From Bradyrhizobium sp. CCBAU 51627 (GTDB lineage: Bacteria > Pseudomonadota > Alphaproteobacteria > Rhizobiales > Xanthobacteraceae): 64,000 bases of DNA. Both the position numbers and the translations under genes were made by a program. Position 1 is the stretch's first letter, and each line of letters begins with the position of its first letter. The stretch covers positions 24,309-88,308 of the forward strand of contig NZ_LBJG01000021.1 of the NCBI RefSeq assembly GCF_028128765.1, given 5' to 3'. The notes under the pieces are model-generated. The model was not told the origin of the DNA, did no database searches, and saw only the letters and a program-made list of their open reading frames with translations. Below are positions 33,928 to 43,293 of this stretch, in pieces.

Positions 33928-36306
33928 CTAATGTTGCGGTCGGGCCAGCGGCGACTCGTGCCCCCAACCGGTCGCTTGCGACAGAGCCGCAACGATCTGA
34001 CCGCGATCCACCTGCCCGGTGTGAGCGGCCAGATACTGGTTCAGCTGCGCAAAGCTCTGGCTCGCGAGCGACGCTATCGTCGTGCCGGTCGCAGCCAGAC
34101 GATCTGCCACGCCGATCGGCTGCGCTGCGGTCGTTGCCAGGGTGCTCGTAGCCGGCTCAAAGTGCTGCTGGAGCAGCTCAAAGCCGCGGCTTGCCAAGGC
34201 CACCGTGTTTGCAACGGTTGGCTGCTGGTGATGCGCAAGGTCGCTCGTCTGCGGCGCCGTCGGGGTCGCGGCCGTCGTGGTAGGAGCAGGCCCATGATCC
34301 GTCACGACGTGGTGGTGGTGGTGGTGAGACAACGTTGTGGTCGTGGTGGCCACGGGACGGGGATCCACCACGGTGATGCTCTGCGGCGAGGCTGTCGCAA
34401 CGGCACCGGTGGTCGGATCCTTTGCGCTTGCCGTCAGCGTGAGCGTAGCGGTCGGATGACCCCCGCCCTTGTAGTTCGATGTCAGCGTCAGTCCGCTGTC
34501 GACCTGCGCAGCCGTCAAGGTGATGTTATTTCCCCGGAACGTCTGGCCATCAAGCGCGTCGGTAATCGTCTCGTACTTCGGCAACCCCGTGATGTTCACC
34601 GTCACGACGTCGTTGGTATCGGTCGTTGTCACCTTGGTGCCGAGGTCGACGGTACCGCCTCTCCCGGCGACCGTGAGCGAGGTATTCGCGATGGTCAGAA
34701 CAGGCGTGGTCACCGATGTTGTCGAGGGCGCCGACGGCGTCGATGGCGGCGGATCGATCGCGAGACCGGTGAACGTCGTCATCGCGCCCGACAGGTTCGC
34801 TGCAACGCCGGATGCGTCCGTTATGCTCGAACCGGTCGGAAGATTGACGCCGGTGATGGCGAGCGCCGACACGGTTGTGTCGGTCGAAGCGACGGTCGTC
34901 TTGAAGGTGAGCGTGCCCGTGCCCGAACCGCCGACATAAGTGGCGGTATTGCCGTCATTGAGCGACAGCGTGGGCGTGCCCGTCACCGTCACGGCCTCGT
35001 TGAAGGCGAGCGACAGCGTGATCGTGTCGCCGACGAGTTCGGTTCCGGTTGCGGGAGAGGCCGTGGCCTGCGTCACCGCCGGCAGGATCGGATCGATCTG
35101 GAGACCGGTGAAGGTATGCACCGCGCCGGACAGGTTCGCCGCAACACCGGATGCATCCTTGATGCTCGCACCGCTCGGAAGATTGACACCGGTGATGGCG
35201 AGCGCCGAGGTGTTGGTGTCGGTCGACGCGACGGTCGTCTTGAAGGTGAGCGTGCCCGTGCCCGAACCACCGACATAGGTGGCGATATTGCCGTCATTGA
35301 GCGACAGCGTGGGTGTGCCCGTCACCGTCACGGCCTCGTTGAAGGCGAGCGACAGCGTGATGGTATCGCCGGCATGCTCGATGCCAGTTGACGGAGAGGC
35401 CGTGGCCTGGGTCACTGTCGGCGTGACGATTGACGTGCCGCCCACACCCGTCCAACTGGCCGCCTGCGATCCGGTGACCAGCGTCATGTTACGATAATCG
35501 ACGGCGGCTGTCTCGGTCGCCCTGGAACGATAGATGCCGTATTCCCAATAGGTGCCTTGCCCATAACCCAGCGGACCCTGGTAGTTCACAACCTGGTTGC
35601 CGTTGATCCAGACGTCAAGGTATCCGCCGCCGCTGTTGGAAACGTTGGCTTGGATCTTGACGTCGTTATAGACGCCGGCCTGGATCGGATTCGGGTCCGT
35701 CCAGAGTGTCAGCATATGGAGATCGGTTGACGAATTGCTGGGATTCCCACCGGGCTGAACATAGCGGGCGACAATTTGCAAATGGTCGCCATCCAACTGG
35801 ACCGCGAACGGCGGTGAGGTCCCGACACCGCTCGCGGTGTCGTCATTGTGCATTTGACCGACGATAAACCAGCCGTTCGAGCTGTTTTGAGTGTTTACAA
35901 ATGACCCATTCGGCCCATTTGCCTCCACCATCAGCTGATAGTCGATGCCAACCGGAGTGCCGGCCGGGATCTCTGCACCCCAGCTGGTCGGGACGCTCGC
36001 TGAGTCATTTTGAATTTCAGCGCGATCAACGTATGAGCCATCACCACCCCCTGCCCAGTTGTCGCCCTGCTGGACCTCGAACCGCAAGGTCTGCGCGTCG
36101 GGGCTGGTTATGCTATAGCTCTTGCCCGCCGTCTCAACTTCGTAGACGTCGCCACCGACGCCATCAAACTGGGTTCCAGGCGTGGTCTTGAAATTCGTGA
36201 TCGTGCCGGTCGTATCCAATTCAGGACTCCATCGAGTTACAGAGTTGTTTGTCTTTGACGTTGACAAGGGAATTCCACTGCCGCAGCGCGAATGCGCGCG
36301 CGACAT
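33928..36306 (-). CDS. Secreted heparin-lyase-like protein with Ig-like repeats, predicted type I substrate
   Basis: A 792-residue protein without an N-terminal signal peptide. Residues about 45-285 are a jelly-roll polysaccharide lyase domain (GDVYEVETAGKSYSI, YVDRAEIQNDS, SSNGWFIVGQMHND, GYLDVWINGNQVVNYQG) of heparin-lyase-I type. Then come two 113-residue repeats (about 300-525, NEAVTVTGTPTLSLNDG), a cadherin-like beta domain, a natural six-histidine run (661-666), and an Ala/Gln-rich C-terminus. It lies 109 bases upstream of, and in line with, the ABC exporter, which suggests export by that system, as for PlyA/PlyB with PrsDE in Rhizobium. Its domain pairs with the free lyase at 52393. 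It would trim the locus's own polymer. Confidence 0.8.
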   Translation of the reverse strand: MSRAHSRCGSGIPLSTSKTNNSVTRWSPELDTTGTITNFKTTPGTQFDGVGGDVYEVETAGKSYSITSPDAQTLRFEVQQGDNWAGGGDGSYVDRAEIQNDSASVPTSWGAEIPAGTPVGIDYQLMVEANGPNGSFVNTQNSSNGWFIVGQMHNDDTASGVGTSPPFAVQLDGDHLQIVARYVQPGGNPSNSSTDLHMLTLWTDPNPIQAGVYNDVKIQANVSNSGGGYLDVWINGNQVVNYQGPLGYGQGTYWEYGIYRSRATETAAVDYRNMTLVTGSQAASWTGVGGTSIVTPTVTQATASPSTGIEHAGDTITLSLAFNEAVTVTGTPTLSLNDGNIATYVGGSGTGTLTFKTTVASTDTNTSALAITGVNLPSGASIKDASGVAANLSGAVHTFTGLQIDPILPAVTQATASPATGTELVGDTITLSLAFNEAVTVTGTPTLSLNDGNTATYVGGSGTGTLTFKTTVASTDTTVSALAITGVNLPTGSSITDASGVAANLSGAMTTFTGLAIDPPPSTPSAPSTTSVTTPVLTIANTSLTVAGRGGTVDLGTKVTTTDTNDVVTVNITGLPKYETITDALDGQTFRGNNITLTAAQVDSGLTLTSNYKGGGHPTATLTLTASAKDPTTGAVATASPQSITVVDPRPVATTTTTLSHHHHHHVVTDHGPAPTTTAATPTAPQTSDLAHHQQPTVANTVALASRGFELLQQHFEPATSTLATTAAQPIGVADRLAATGTTIASLASQSFAQLNQYLAAHTGQVDRGQIVAALSQATGWGHESPLARPQH
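34740..35415. repeat. Two 339-bp tandem repeats in the lyase gene
   Basis: The block around 34861 recurs at 35200 with an exact 339-base offset (113 codons) and very few differences over long stretches. Each unit encodes one Ig-like domain. The similarity implies recent duplication or gene conversion. Confidence 0.8.
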
Positions 36307-36676
36307 ACCGCGTGCTCGAAAGTCTGGCTTCGCGAGCAGATTTCAAAGCAGTGGGTTTGTGGAGTGCCCCCCCGACTGCTGCGTGGGGTAGGTATTAACC
36401 AAACGTGGCAAAAAAACTCTCGAAATGTGATTTTACACACAGACACAGGCATACGTAGGTATGCAGTGGTGGTTGTCGTGCACCGATGCGGGCTTACAGA
36501 GGTAGATTCGCCGCGCGCCGATCAATCCCATATTACCGCGCTCGTTTTTTGACGCGCGTAATCGACGCCGGTTCCTCCAAGTGAGTCGCGATTTCCGGTT
36601 TCAATGATGCAGCGGTCGATGCGCACTCGGTCCATCAAGCGGCGCGAAAACGAACGCGCGCAAGTGTCAGTCGAAT
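36307..36676. other. AT-richer upstream region of the lyase gene
   Basis: There is no gene here. The stretch from 36390 to 36560 is clearly AT-richer than its surroundings and includes an inverted repeat GCATAC-GTAG-GTATGC (36449-36464). It likely holds the promoter and regulator sites for the lyase-type I secretion operon. Confidence 0.45.
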
Positions 36677-36898
36677 TCAGTGCATTGGTGCGCCGCGGGC
36701 GCTCCGCCGCCGCTTGGTTCGCTGCCGCGGGTCATCAAATTTGAGCTGGGCGGCAAGCCACTCCGAGTGCTTCCCGAAGATCATCTCCTTGAGCGTCTGC
36801 ATCGTGACGCGCAACTTCTCGTTCTCGGCCTGAAGCGCGAGCACCAACTCGGTCAGAGTAGCTGGATCGGTCGGGAGAGCGTCGGGGTGAAGCGCCAT
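36677..36898 (-). pseudogene. IS66 TnpC, N-terminal fragment fused to the tail of a 71-aa gene family
   Basis: MALHPDALPTDPATLTEL and LQAENEKLR...LKEMIFGKHSE are the start of an IS66 TnpC. From EWLAA onward the frame continues as QLKFDDPRQRTKRRR, which matches the end of the 71-aa protein at 22306-22521, not transposase. Only about one tenth of TnpC remains. Confidence 0.75.
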
Positions 36899-36949
36899 GA
36901 TCAAACGATACATCCGGGTGCTCCATGCTCCAGAAATCCTCACCTCTCA

Positions 36950-37299
36950 GCCGACAAACGGCCGGCTGCTTCACGGGCTTGGGTGAGATACGCGTCCACT
37001 CCAACCCGTCAAGCAGCATCGCGAGCTGCGTCGCGCTTAGATGCACCATGCCGTCGCAGATCGGGGCCAGCTGAAGCTTCCCAGGTGCAGCCACCTCGTG
37101 ACCAGCACCATGCCGCTGCCATCCAAAGCCAGAAGCTTCACTCTGTCCATGCGCTTGCTGCGGAACACGAAGACGTCGCCGCAATACGGATTCGCAAGCA
37201 GCGCTTCGCCGACCAGCGCCGACAGCGTATGAACCGACTTGCGGAAATCGACCCGCTGCGCTCCAGCACCACCTTGAGATCGGGCCGCAACACAATCAT
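36950..37299 (-). pseudogene. IS66 TnpB, frameshifted
   Basis: MIVLRPDLKVVL begins at 37299. A small deletion then moves VDFRKSVHTLSALVGEA to another frame, and a second shift precedes GKLQLAPICDGMVHLS. The C-terminal AMLLDGLEWTRISP is readable. At least two frameshifts inactivate it. Confidence 0.75.
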
Positions 37300-37744
37300 C
37301 CGATGCTTCGAAGCGCTGACAGCAGCGTCGCTAGCTCCATGCCCGGCTCGACCCGGATACGCGCCCCGCTCACCTTAATCTCGACCGCCCGCCGGCCCTG
37401 GTCAATGGCGCGGCGATCTCCAAAGCCCTCGTCGGTGCCGACGAAATATGCTCGGACTCGTCAGATGTCCCGCCACCGCTCGCCGTACCGATTTGGATCG
37501 GCACGACGCTCGGCGTCTTGCCGGCCACCACCGCAGCAAACTGGCGTCGCCACACCGTGAGCAGCCCGCGCGCAACGCCGTTGCGCCGCGCCATCTCGGA
37601 GATGTTCGCACCGTCCTCAAGTCTCTCCGCCGCGATCCGAGTCTTCTCGCCTGTCCATCGTCGCCGCCGGCGATCCCCGGTGATCACCTCGACGCGACGA
37701 TAAGAATCACCTTCCTGCCTGGCATCATGTATGGCATTTGCCAT
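37296..37744 (-). pseudogene. IS66 TnpA, frameshifted
   Basis: The helix-turn-helix half (SYRRVEVITGDRRRRRW, NISEMARRNGVARGLL, VWRRQFAAV) is intact. A shift near 37390 moves the C-terminus (VEIKVSGARIRVEPGMELA) to the next frame, which ends with the TGA overlapping the tnpB start. Confidence 0.75.
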
Positions 37745-37968
37745 CGCTAAACCTCCACGACTAGCTCGTGCCAGGCTCTATCGCAGGCGAGCTTCGCGAT
37801 AGCGAGGTGAGGCCTCATGCCGGTTGCGTTCTACGGATCGAGAAGAAGACCTGCGACCGCATCCGCCAAACCGCGCCTCACTCACCTCGCTGTGTCCAAC
37901 GGCTCAACGCTCTCCCGCGCACTGCAACATAGCCTCAAACGTCCGTCGTTAGGAATACGATCGAATGA

Positions 37969-39123
37969 TTAATCATCGGCCATATCTCTGGTAATAGCTC
38001 CTTCCCGTGTCGCGCGCGCCCTCCTATGCGCCACTCTCCGATAAAGGCAGAGATATGCGTTACACATCGCATCGAGCGAGAATGCTGTTTCAACACGCCG
38101 ACGCCCTTCGATACCGAATTGATTAGCAAGCGCCCGGTCATTGAGGAGCCTGAGCACACGATCGGTCAACACCCCAGCGTCGTGGCTCGGCACAAGAAAT
38201 CCCGTCTGGCCCTCCAGGACCAGTTCGGGAGTGCCCCCATCGTTTGTTGCCACAATTGGCTTACCCAACGCCATGCATTCGGTTATTGCGTTGGAAATGC
38301 CTTCCCCGTGTAGACGGCTGTTGGTAGCGAGAACTCCCACAGTGAAGAGATTAGCGACACTTTCTATATCTTTCCGCTGCCCCAGAAATTTTATGTGCGG
38401 CGAATGTTCTGGTGGAACGCTATCGCGCACCCGCGGCAACATCTCACCGGTGCCGACGGCCAGAAAAGTAACATCGTCCCTAAGACGGCAAATGCGGCAA
38501 GCCATCTCGACAAAGGTTGCGTAATCTTTTCCGGGCCTGAAGTTGGCAACCATCCCGACAATGTGGGGGGTCGTGATGCCCAACGTGCTACGAAGCTCTG
38601 CTCCGTCCGTTAAGTTAAGGATTCTTGCGGGATTAAACCCATTGTAGATCGATAGACCTTTGCGCTCGGGAATATTGTACGCAGCTAGTCCCGCGCGCGA
38701 ATTGGCGACGACAATGTCTGAAAATGGGATAGTCAGCTTGCCCATCAAGTAGGTTTTATTCCACAGCGTCAGATGCGACGGCGCGTCTCGCACAAAGCCA
38801 TTGACGAAGGACGCGCCGCACAATTTCGCAACCGGAGCTGCATAGATGGAGCATATCGAGCCCCAAGAGTGGACGACATCAATCTTCAAATTGGAGGTCA
38901 GATCGTACAAGCTCTTGAAAAGGCGCAAATCCCTCCTGCCTTTGCGAATGAGCGGAATGTATTGCGCATGTTCGCTGTCAATTTCGAATTGATCATCCTC
39001 CTCATGGGTAACCGCAACGAATGACTCTATGTCGCGGTGAGGGGAGAGCCCTCCCAAAAGTTCGACGATCTGCCGTTCTTTCCCTCCCCGGCCGATGCAT
39101 TCAGTGAAGTGTAATACACGCAT
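37969..39123 (-). CDS. Glycosyltransferase family 4
   Basis: A 384-residue GT-B enzyme: the N-terminal glycine-rich acceptor loop (MRVLHFTECIGRGGKERQ), the mid-protein switch (PHIVGMVANFRPGKDYATFV) and the nucleotide-sugar motif EGISNAITE (E-x7-E type). It would add one sugar from a nucleotide donor to the lipid-linked repeat unit on the cytoplasmic face. It is the last gene of the seven-gene minus-strand operon that starts at 45049. Base composition is AT-richer than the core genes, pointing to transfer. Confidence 0.88.
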   Translation of the reverse strand: MRVLHFTECIGRGGKERQIVELLGGLSPHRDIESFVAVTHEEDDQFEIDSEHAQYIPLIRKGRRDLRLFKSLYDLTSNLKIDVVHSWGSICSIYAAPVAKLCGASFVNGFVRDAPSHLTLWNKTYLMGKLTIPFSDIVVANSRAGLAAYNIPERKGLSIYNGFNPARILNLTDGAELRSTLGITTPHIVGMVANFRPGKDYATFVEMACRICRLRDDVTFLAVGTGEMLPRVRDSVPPEHSPHIKFLGQRKDIESVANLFTVGVLATNSRLHGEGISNAITECMALGKPIVATNDGGTPELVLEGQTGFLVPSHDAGVLTDRVLRLLNDRALANQFGIEGRRRVETAFSLDAMCNAYLCLYRRVAHRRARATREGAITRDMADD

Positions 39124-39186
39124 ATCAGCACTCTCCTACGTGGACTGATTCAGTCCAAGTCGCAACGAAGCGGTTCAACACGAAAT

Positions 39187-40224
39187 TCAACGTTCAACCG
39201 CGCTCGATGTAAAGCTTCTCATTTGCAGCATGTGAGCCGCCGCCGCTTGAATGCCGCTCATGCGAACCTCGAACCTGGTCGTCGTATCGAATGGCCCCCC
39301 AACGCCGACACGAGGAAGCGCAAAACGATCTGATTTGCTATCGGATACCTGCCCACTGCGCGTCGTCACTGCGGTCAAAAAACCGATTTCCTTCGCGAGA
39401 TGTGCTTCGCGGGGACCACATGCTTTAGAGCCGCCGTAAGGATAAGCAAAGTGCCGAACCGGAAGCTGCAGCAATTGCTCCAGATAGCAGCGGTTATCCG
39501 CCATTTCGGCCCGCGCTGAAGGAGTGTCCAGGGCCGACAGTGCTGCATGCGAAACGGTGTGCCCGCCAATTGACGCGAGGGGATGCCGGGACAGCTTTTG
39601 AAGCTCTCGTTCGTTCAAGAAATATGCCTCATTCAAAGCCGATAGCGATATACCCGCCTTTTTGAACGTTGAGGCAAGCATTTCAGCCCGGTGATAGTCC
39701 TGGTGAATCCACTCAATGACCTTGTTTAAGCCCGACACCTTTTCGTGAAACTCCGGGCAGTGGAAGCGCATGCCCATCGCGTCGATCGTAACCGCGTCTC
39801 CAATGCGAAACAATTCGCGCAAACCCAGCCACCACGACTGCAACGTTCGTGTTAGGGCCCCGGTGGGAACATACATCATGAACGGGGCGTTGTTTCGCTC
39901 GAGAATTGGAAGTGCGGTCGCGAGATTGTCTCTATAACCGTCGTCAAAGGTGATCACGGCATAGCGGCACGGTCCGGGATCCGCGGTCAATCGCTCGAGA
40001 CATGTATCGAAACTGACGATCTCCCACCCTACTTGCCGCAGCCAGTTGAGTGAATGTTCGAAAAGGGCAACTGAGGTCCCGGTCGTCAATTCCGAGCGAT
40101 GATCTTGTTGAATCTCATGAAACATCAGGATAGCTGCCCTGCCGGCAAAAATCCTGCAGAGGGTTGGCACTAGCCCAGACCGATGAGCCAAGTGGATCAT
40201 GCTGTGCTTGAGAGCCTGCTTCAC
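39187..40224 (-). CDS. Polysaccharide deacetylase (NodB/CE4 family)
   Basis: The 345-residue protein carries the CE4 motifs TFDDGYRDN (catalytic base and metal Asp), GGHTVSHAAL (metal His pair) and FAYPYGG. There is no clear signal peptide, so it probably acts in the cytoplasm on lipid-linked sugars or is exported atypically. The frame is open further upstream into the preceding glycosyltransferase gene; a GTG at 40224 or ATG at 40200 is the likely start. It would remove an acetyl group from an N-acetylated sugar of the repeat unit. Confidence 0.85.
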   Translation of the reverse strand: MKQALKHSMIHLAHRSGLVPTLCRIFAGRAAILMFHEIQQDHRSELTTGTSVALFEHSLNWLRQVGWEIVSFDTCLERLTADPGPCRYAVITFDDGYRDNLATALPILERNNAPFMMYVPTGALTRTLQSWWLGLRELFRIGDAVTIDAMGMRFHCPEFHEKVSGLNKVIEWIHQDYHRAEMLASTFKKAGISLSALNEAYFLNERELQKLSRHPLASIGGHTVSHAALSALDTPSARAEMADNRCYLEQLLQLPVRHFAYPYGGSKACGPREAHLAKEIGFLTAVTTRSGQVSDSKSDRFALPRVGVGGPFDTTTRFEVRMSGIQAAAAHMLQMRSFTSSAVER

Positions 40225-40303
40225 GCTAACCGTCCATTGGTCTGCGCTGCAATGTCTCGTCGAGGCTCCGGTGGTCGGTGAAGGTTCAGCCGCCGCATGG
40301 TCG

Positions 40304-41284
40304 TCATCCGCTCCGCAGCAAACGCCTGCCAACCGTCCTTGCCCTGAAGTTCGAGAGAACGTCGTCATATACCCCGACGATCCTTTCCACGGTCAGCACC
40401 TGATCGTATCTCGCCATCGCCGCCCGCCCTCGGAACTCGCTGCTCCGCGACCAGTCAAAAACGTCTCGAAGGTTGCGGGCAATGGTCCCGGCGTCCTGTG
40501 GACAGATGCGCGTTCCCGCGATGCCGTTTAACAGCTCGCCAACGTCGCCGACCCTCGTCGCCACCACCGGACGATTGCACGCGAGAGCTTCCTTGATAGA
40601 GGTCGGCGACCCCTCATAATCCGAGCAGAGGAGCAGGGCGTCGGCTGCGCTGTAGCACCACGGCATTTCGCCGTTTGGCACATTCACAACCGTCATCAAC
40701 TCTACGTCGACGCCTTCCTGCACAAGTTGCTCGACTGACGCTTTTGCCAGATCGTATCTCTTCTCAGGGCGCGCCGGATCAAATGGAAACAGAACGATAT
40801 GCTTGTCTTTCGGCCACCCCAGTCGCGCTCGCGCTTTGTCGCGATCGTACGGCTTGAATACGCTGAGGTCGACCCCGCAGGGAATCACGATTCCCGGAAT
40901 CCGTCTCCGCAGCTCCTCCGAAACGACGATGACGGCATCGGCGAAATGCGACACAGCCCGGGTGCTCAGTCTTTCAAAGATACTCTTTCCAATTACGTCG
41001 GTCCCGTGCAGCGTGATGACGAGCGGCGCCCGCAAACGAAACATGGCAGGATATGCCGAATAACCGTAGTGCGCGTGAACGATGTCGTATGCCACTGCGG
41101 TCGTCATTCGCACGACATCAAGAGTGCGCCTCAGATAATTTATCTTGGACTGGAATCCGAGAATATCGATGACGTCGACCGTGTGGCCAAACCGGCGCAA
41201 CTGCTCTACCTGCTGGCACACGAAGGCTCCTGAGCCCGGTCTCTGCGGACTCGGATACATGTTGGTGACACAGAGGATCCTCAC
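40304..41284 (-). CDS. Glycosyltransferase family 4
   Basis: A 326-residue GT-B enzyme beginning VRILCVTNMYPSPQRPGSG, with an acceptor-side HAHYGYSAYP, the conserved ITLHGTDV, FPFDPARPEKRYDLA (donor domain start), and the E-x7-E-like GSPTSIKEALACNRPVVAT. The GTG at 41284 gives the compact start. It lies 45 bases after the acetyltransferase gene in the same operon. Confidence 0.88.
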   Translation of the reverse strand: MRILCVTNMYPSPQRPGSGAFVCQQVEQLRRFGHTVDVIDILGFQSKINYLRRTLDVVRMTTAVAYDIVHAHYGYSAYPAMFRLRAPLVITLHGTDVIGKSIFERLSTRAVSHFADAVIVVSEELRRRIPGIVIPCGVDLSVFKPYDRDKARARLGWPKDKHIVLFPFDPARPEKRYDLAKASVEQLVQEGVDVELMTVVNVPNGEMPWCYSAADALLLCSDYEGSPTSIKEALACNRPVVATRVGDVGELLNGIAGTRICPQDAGTIARNLRDVFDWSRSSEFRGRAAMARYDQVLTVERIVGVYDDVLSNFRARTVGRRLLRSG

Positions 41285-41329
41285 GATTAGCGTTCCCTCG
41301 GCGCTTGGCACGGACTGCCGGCGAGTTTA

Positions 41330-42076
41330 CTAGTCTGCGTCGCGAGCCCTGTTGAGCCGTCGTCGGACCGCCGCCGGGACGCCCATCACGAGCGCGCCGT
41401 CGGGCACGTCCTTCGTCACCACCGCGCCGGCGCCTACGACGGCGCCAACGCCGATTCTGACGCCTGGCAGTATGTTAGCTCCGAGGCCGATCGCCGCGCC
41501 GCGCCCGATATTGGGGCCTAGCATGGGCGAACCGTCGTAGCCGTTGCGGCCGATCGCATTGTCGTTCGCGGTGCCGACGCAGCCGGAAATGAACACGTCG
41601 TCTTCGATCGTCATATTGCCCGCCAGCCAGGTGTGATCCTGCAACCGGACGCGATCGCCGACCCACGTGTTGTAATTGACCGTGACGTAACGCCCGATGA
41701 CGCTCTTTGAGCCGATTCGCGATTGCTCACGTATCGAAGCGCCGTCACCAACCAGAGTCCCCGCGCCGACCGAGACGTCATAGTAAATTACCGCGTGCGG
41801 TCCGATAGAACAAGCGGCGCCGATATCGACCCACGCCTCGAAATGCGGCGGGCGCGACAACGCGCCGGCCCCTTTGGGCGCCTTGCCGATATAGGCTCCC
41901 GGAAAGATTTCGACGTTGTCCCGGATTCTTACGCCGCTCTCAATCACGACATGCGGGTGAATGATCACATTGTTGCCGATCGTAACGTTAGGTCGCACCA
42001 CGGCGAACTCGGCGATCGCCACGGCCTCACCGATCGCCTCGGTCTCGACGACCGCCCATGCACTAATTCGAGTCAT
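41330..42076 (-). CDS. Left-handed beta-helix (hexapeptide) acetyltransferase
   Basis: A 248-residue protein made of hexapeptide repeats ([LIV]-G-x4), from IGEAVAIAEFAVVRP to the C-terminal VGAGAVVTKDVPDGALVMGVPA. The insert NDNAIGRNGYDG and the loop DHTWLAGNMTIEDDVFISG resemble sugar N-acetyltransferases of the WbpD/WlbB type. The start overlaps the aminotransferase stop by 4 bases (ATGA). It would acetylate the amino group installed by that aminotransferase. Confidence 0.85.
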   Translation of the reverse strand: MTRISAWAVVETEAIGEAVAIAEFAVVRPNVTIGNNVIIHPHVVIESGVRIRDNVEIFPGAYIGKAPKGAGALSRPPHFEAWVDIGAACSIGPHAVIYYDVSVGAGTLVGDGASIREQSRIGSKSVIGRYVTVNYNTWVGDRVRLQDHTWLAGNMTIEDDVFISGCVGTANDNAIGRNGYDGSPMLGPNIGRGAAIGLGANILPGVRIGVGAVVGAGAVVTKDVPDGALVMGVPAAVRRRLNRARDAD

Positions 42077-43254
42077 CGCAACTCCTTCGCGGCCTCTGCG
42101 CGTAGCGCGGTGGGCGAATAGGTTGACTGCCGCCGCAATTTCTCGTGGCTGTCCTGCTCGGCCGCAGCGCGCACGATCGCGGCGATACGGCGCACCTGAT
42201 CGTGTGCGAGCTCGGGGAAAATGGGCAGGGACAGTGATTGAGCGGCCATCGCTTCGCAGTACGGCAAGTCGCCCTGCCTGTAGCCGAGATGAACGAGAGC
42301 AGGCTGTAGGTGCAGCGGCACCGGATAATGGATCCCAGTGGCCACGCCGGCCTCGTCGAGCTTATTGCGTATTGCGTCACGCTTATTCGTGGCGATCACA
42401 TACAAATGGTAGACGTGCGTCGATCCCTTTCGAACAAACGGCGTCTTGATCCCCGACTGCACCAACTCCGCGGCGTACCACTCTGCAGCACGCCGCCGAT
42501 TGGCGTTCCATTCATCCAGGCGCCGGAGCTTGACCTGCAAGATTGCCGCCTGGAGAGCGTCGAGCCGGCTGTTGAACCCGATTTCGGCGTGGTTGTAGTG
42601 GCTGGTTCGACCATGGTCACGCAGTCGTTCGATCCGCTCGGCGATTGCGACATTGTTGGTGGTGATCGCTCCGCCGTCGCCAAAGGCTCCGAGGTTCTTC
42701 CCTGGATAAAACGAGAAACATCCGATATCGCCAAGCGCCCCGGTTCGGACCCCGTGATATTCCGCTCCGTGCGCCTGCGCAGCGTCCTCTACGACATAGA
42801 GGCCGCGCCGCTGTGCAATGTCCTTGATCGGACCCATATCAGCCGGCTGGCCGAAGAGGTGAACTGGGACGATCGCTTTTGTGCGACCCGTTAGGCCGCG
42901 CTCGATCATTCTGGGGTCGATCGTGGAGGTGTCCGGATCGATATCGACGAACACGGGCCGCGCTCCCGTCATCACGATGGCGGCCGCGGTGGCGATGAAG
43001 GTATGGGCGGTTGTAATCACCTCGTCGCCATGACCGATACCCAAGGCCCGCAAAGCCAGATGAAGCGCGTCAGTGCCGTTCGCCACACCGCGTGCATAGC
43101 GCACCTGGCAATAAGCGGCGAAATCTCTTTCGAACGAGGCAAGCGCCTCGCCGCCTATGAACTGCGCGGAGTTGAGAACGCCCCGAATTGCTTCGGCCAC
43201 CTCGTCTTCCAGCGTCTCATATTGTGCTTTGAGATCGACAAACGGAATGTGCAT
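42073..43254 (-). CDS. DegT/DnrJ/EryC1/StrS sugar aminotransferase
   Basis: A 393-residue PLP enzyme with N-terminal IPFVDLKAQYETLEDEV, cofactor Asp in YVVEDAAQAHGA, and the Schiff-base lysine in FYPGKNLGAFGDGGA. This is the nucleotide-sugar aminotransferase fold that acts on a keto-sugar. With the oxidoreductase and acetyltransferase in the same operon it matches the WbpB/WbpE/WbpD set that makes 2,3-diacetamido uronic acids. Start ATG at 43254 behind GAGG. Confidence 0.9.
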   Translation of the reverse strand: MHIPFVDLKAQYETLEDEVAEAIRGVLNSAQFIGGEALASFERDFAAYCQVRYARGVANGTDALHLALRALGIGHGDEVITTAHTFIATAAAIVMTGARPVFVDIDPDTSTIDPRMIERGLTGRTKAIVPVHLFGQPADMGPIKDIAQRRGLYVVEDAAQAHGAEYHGVRTGALGDIGCFSFYPGKNLGAFGDGGAITTNNVAIAERIERLRDHGRTSHYNHAEIGFNSRLDALQAAILQVKLRRLDEWNANRRRAAEWYAAELVQSGIKTPFVRKGSTHVYHLYVIATNKRDAIRNKLDEAGVATGIHYPVPLHLQPALVHLGYRQGDLPYCEAMAAQSLSLPIFPELAHDQVRRIAAIVRAAAEQDSHEKLRRQSTYSPTALRAEAAKELR

Positions 43255-43293
43255 TTTTCGAACCTCGCGAGAATCCGTCTTTTCGTGAGAACA

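Larger units (their letters stand above)
36677..37744 (-). mobile_element. Decayed IS66-family element
   Basis: The order tnpA-tnpB-tnpC on the minus strand, with an ATGA overlap of tnpA and tnpB at 37296-37299, is diagnostic for IS66. All three genes are broken, and tnpC stops after about 57 codons where foreign sequence (copy B of the 80-bp repeat) is attached. Confidence 0.8.
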
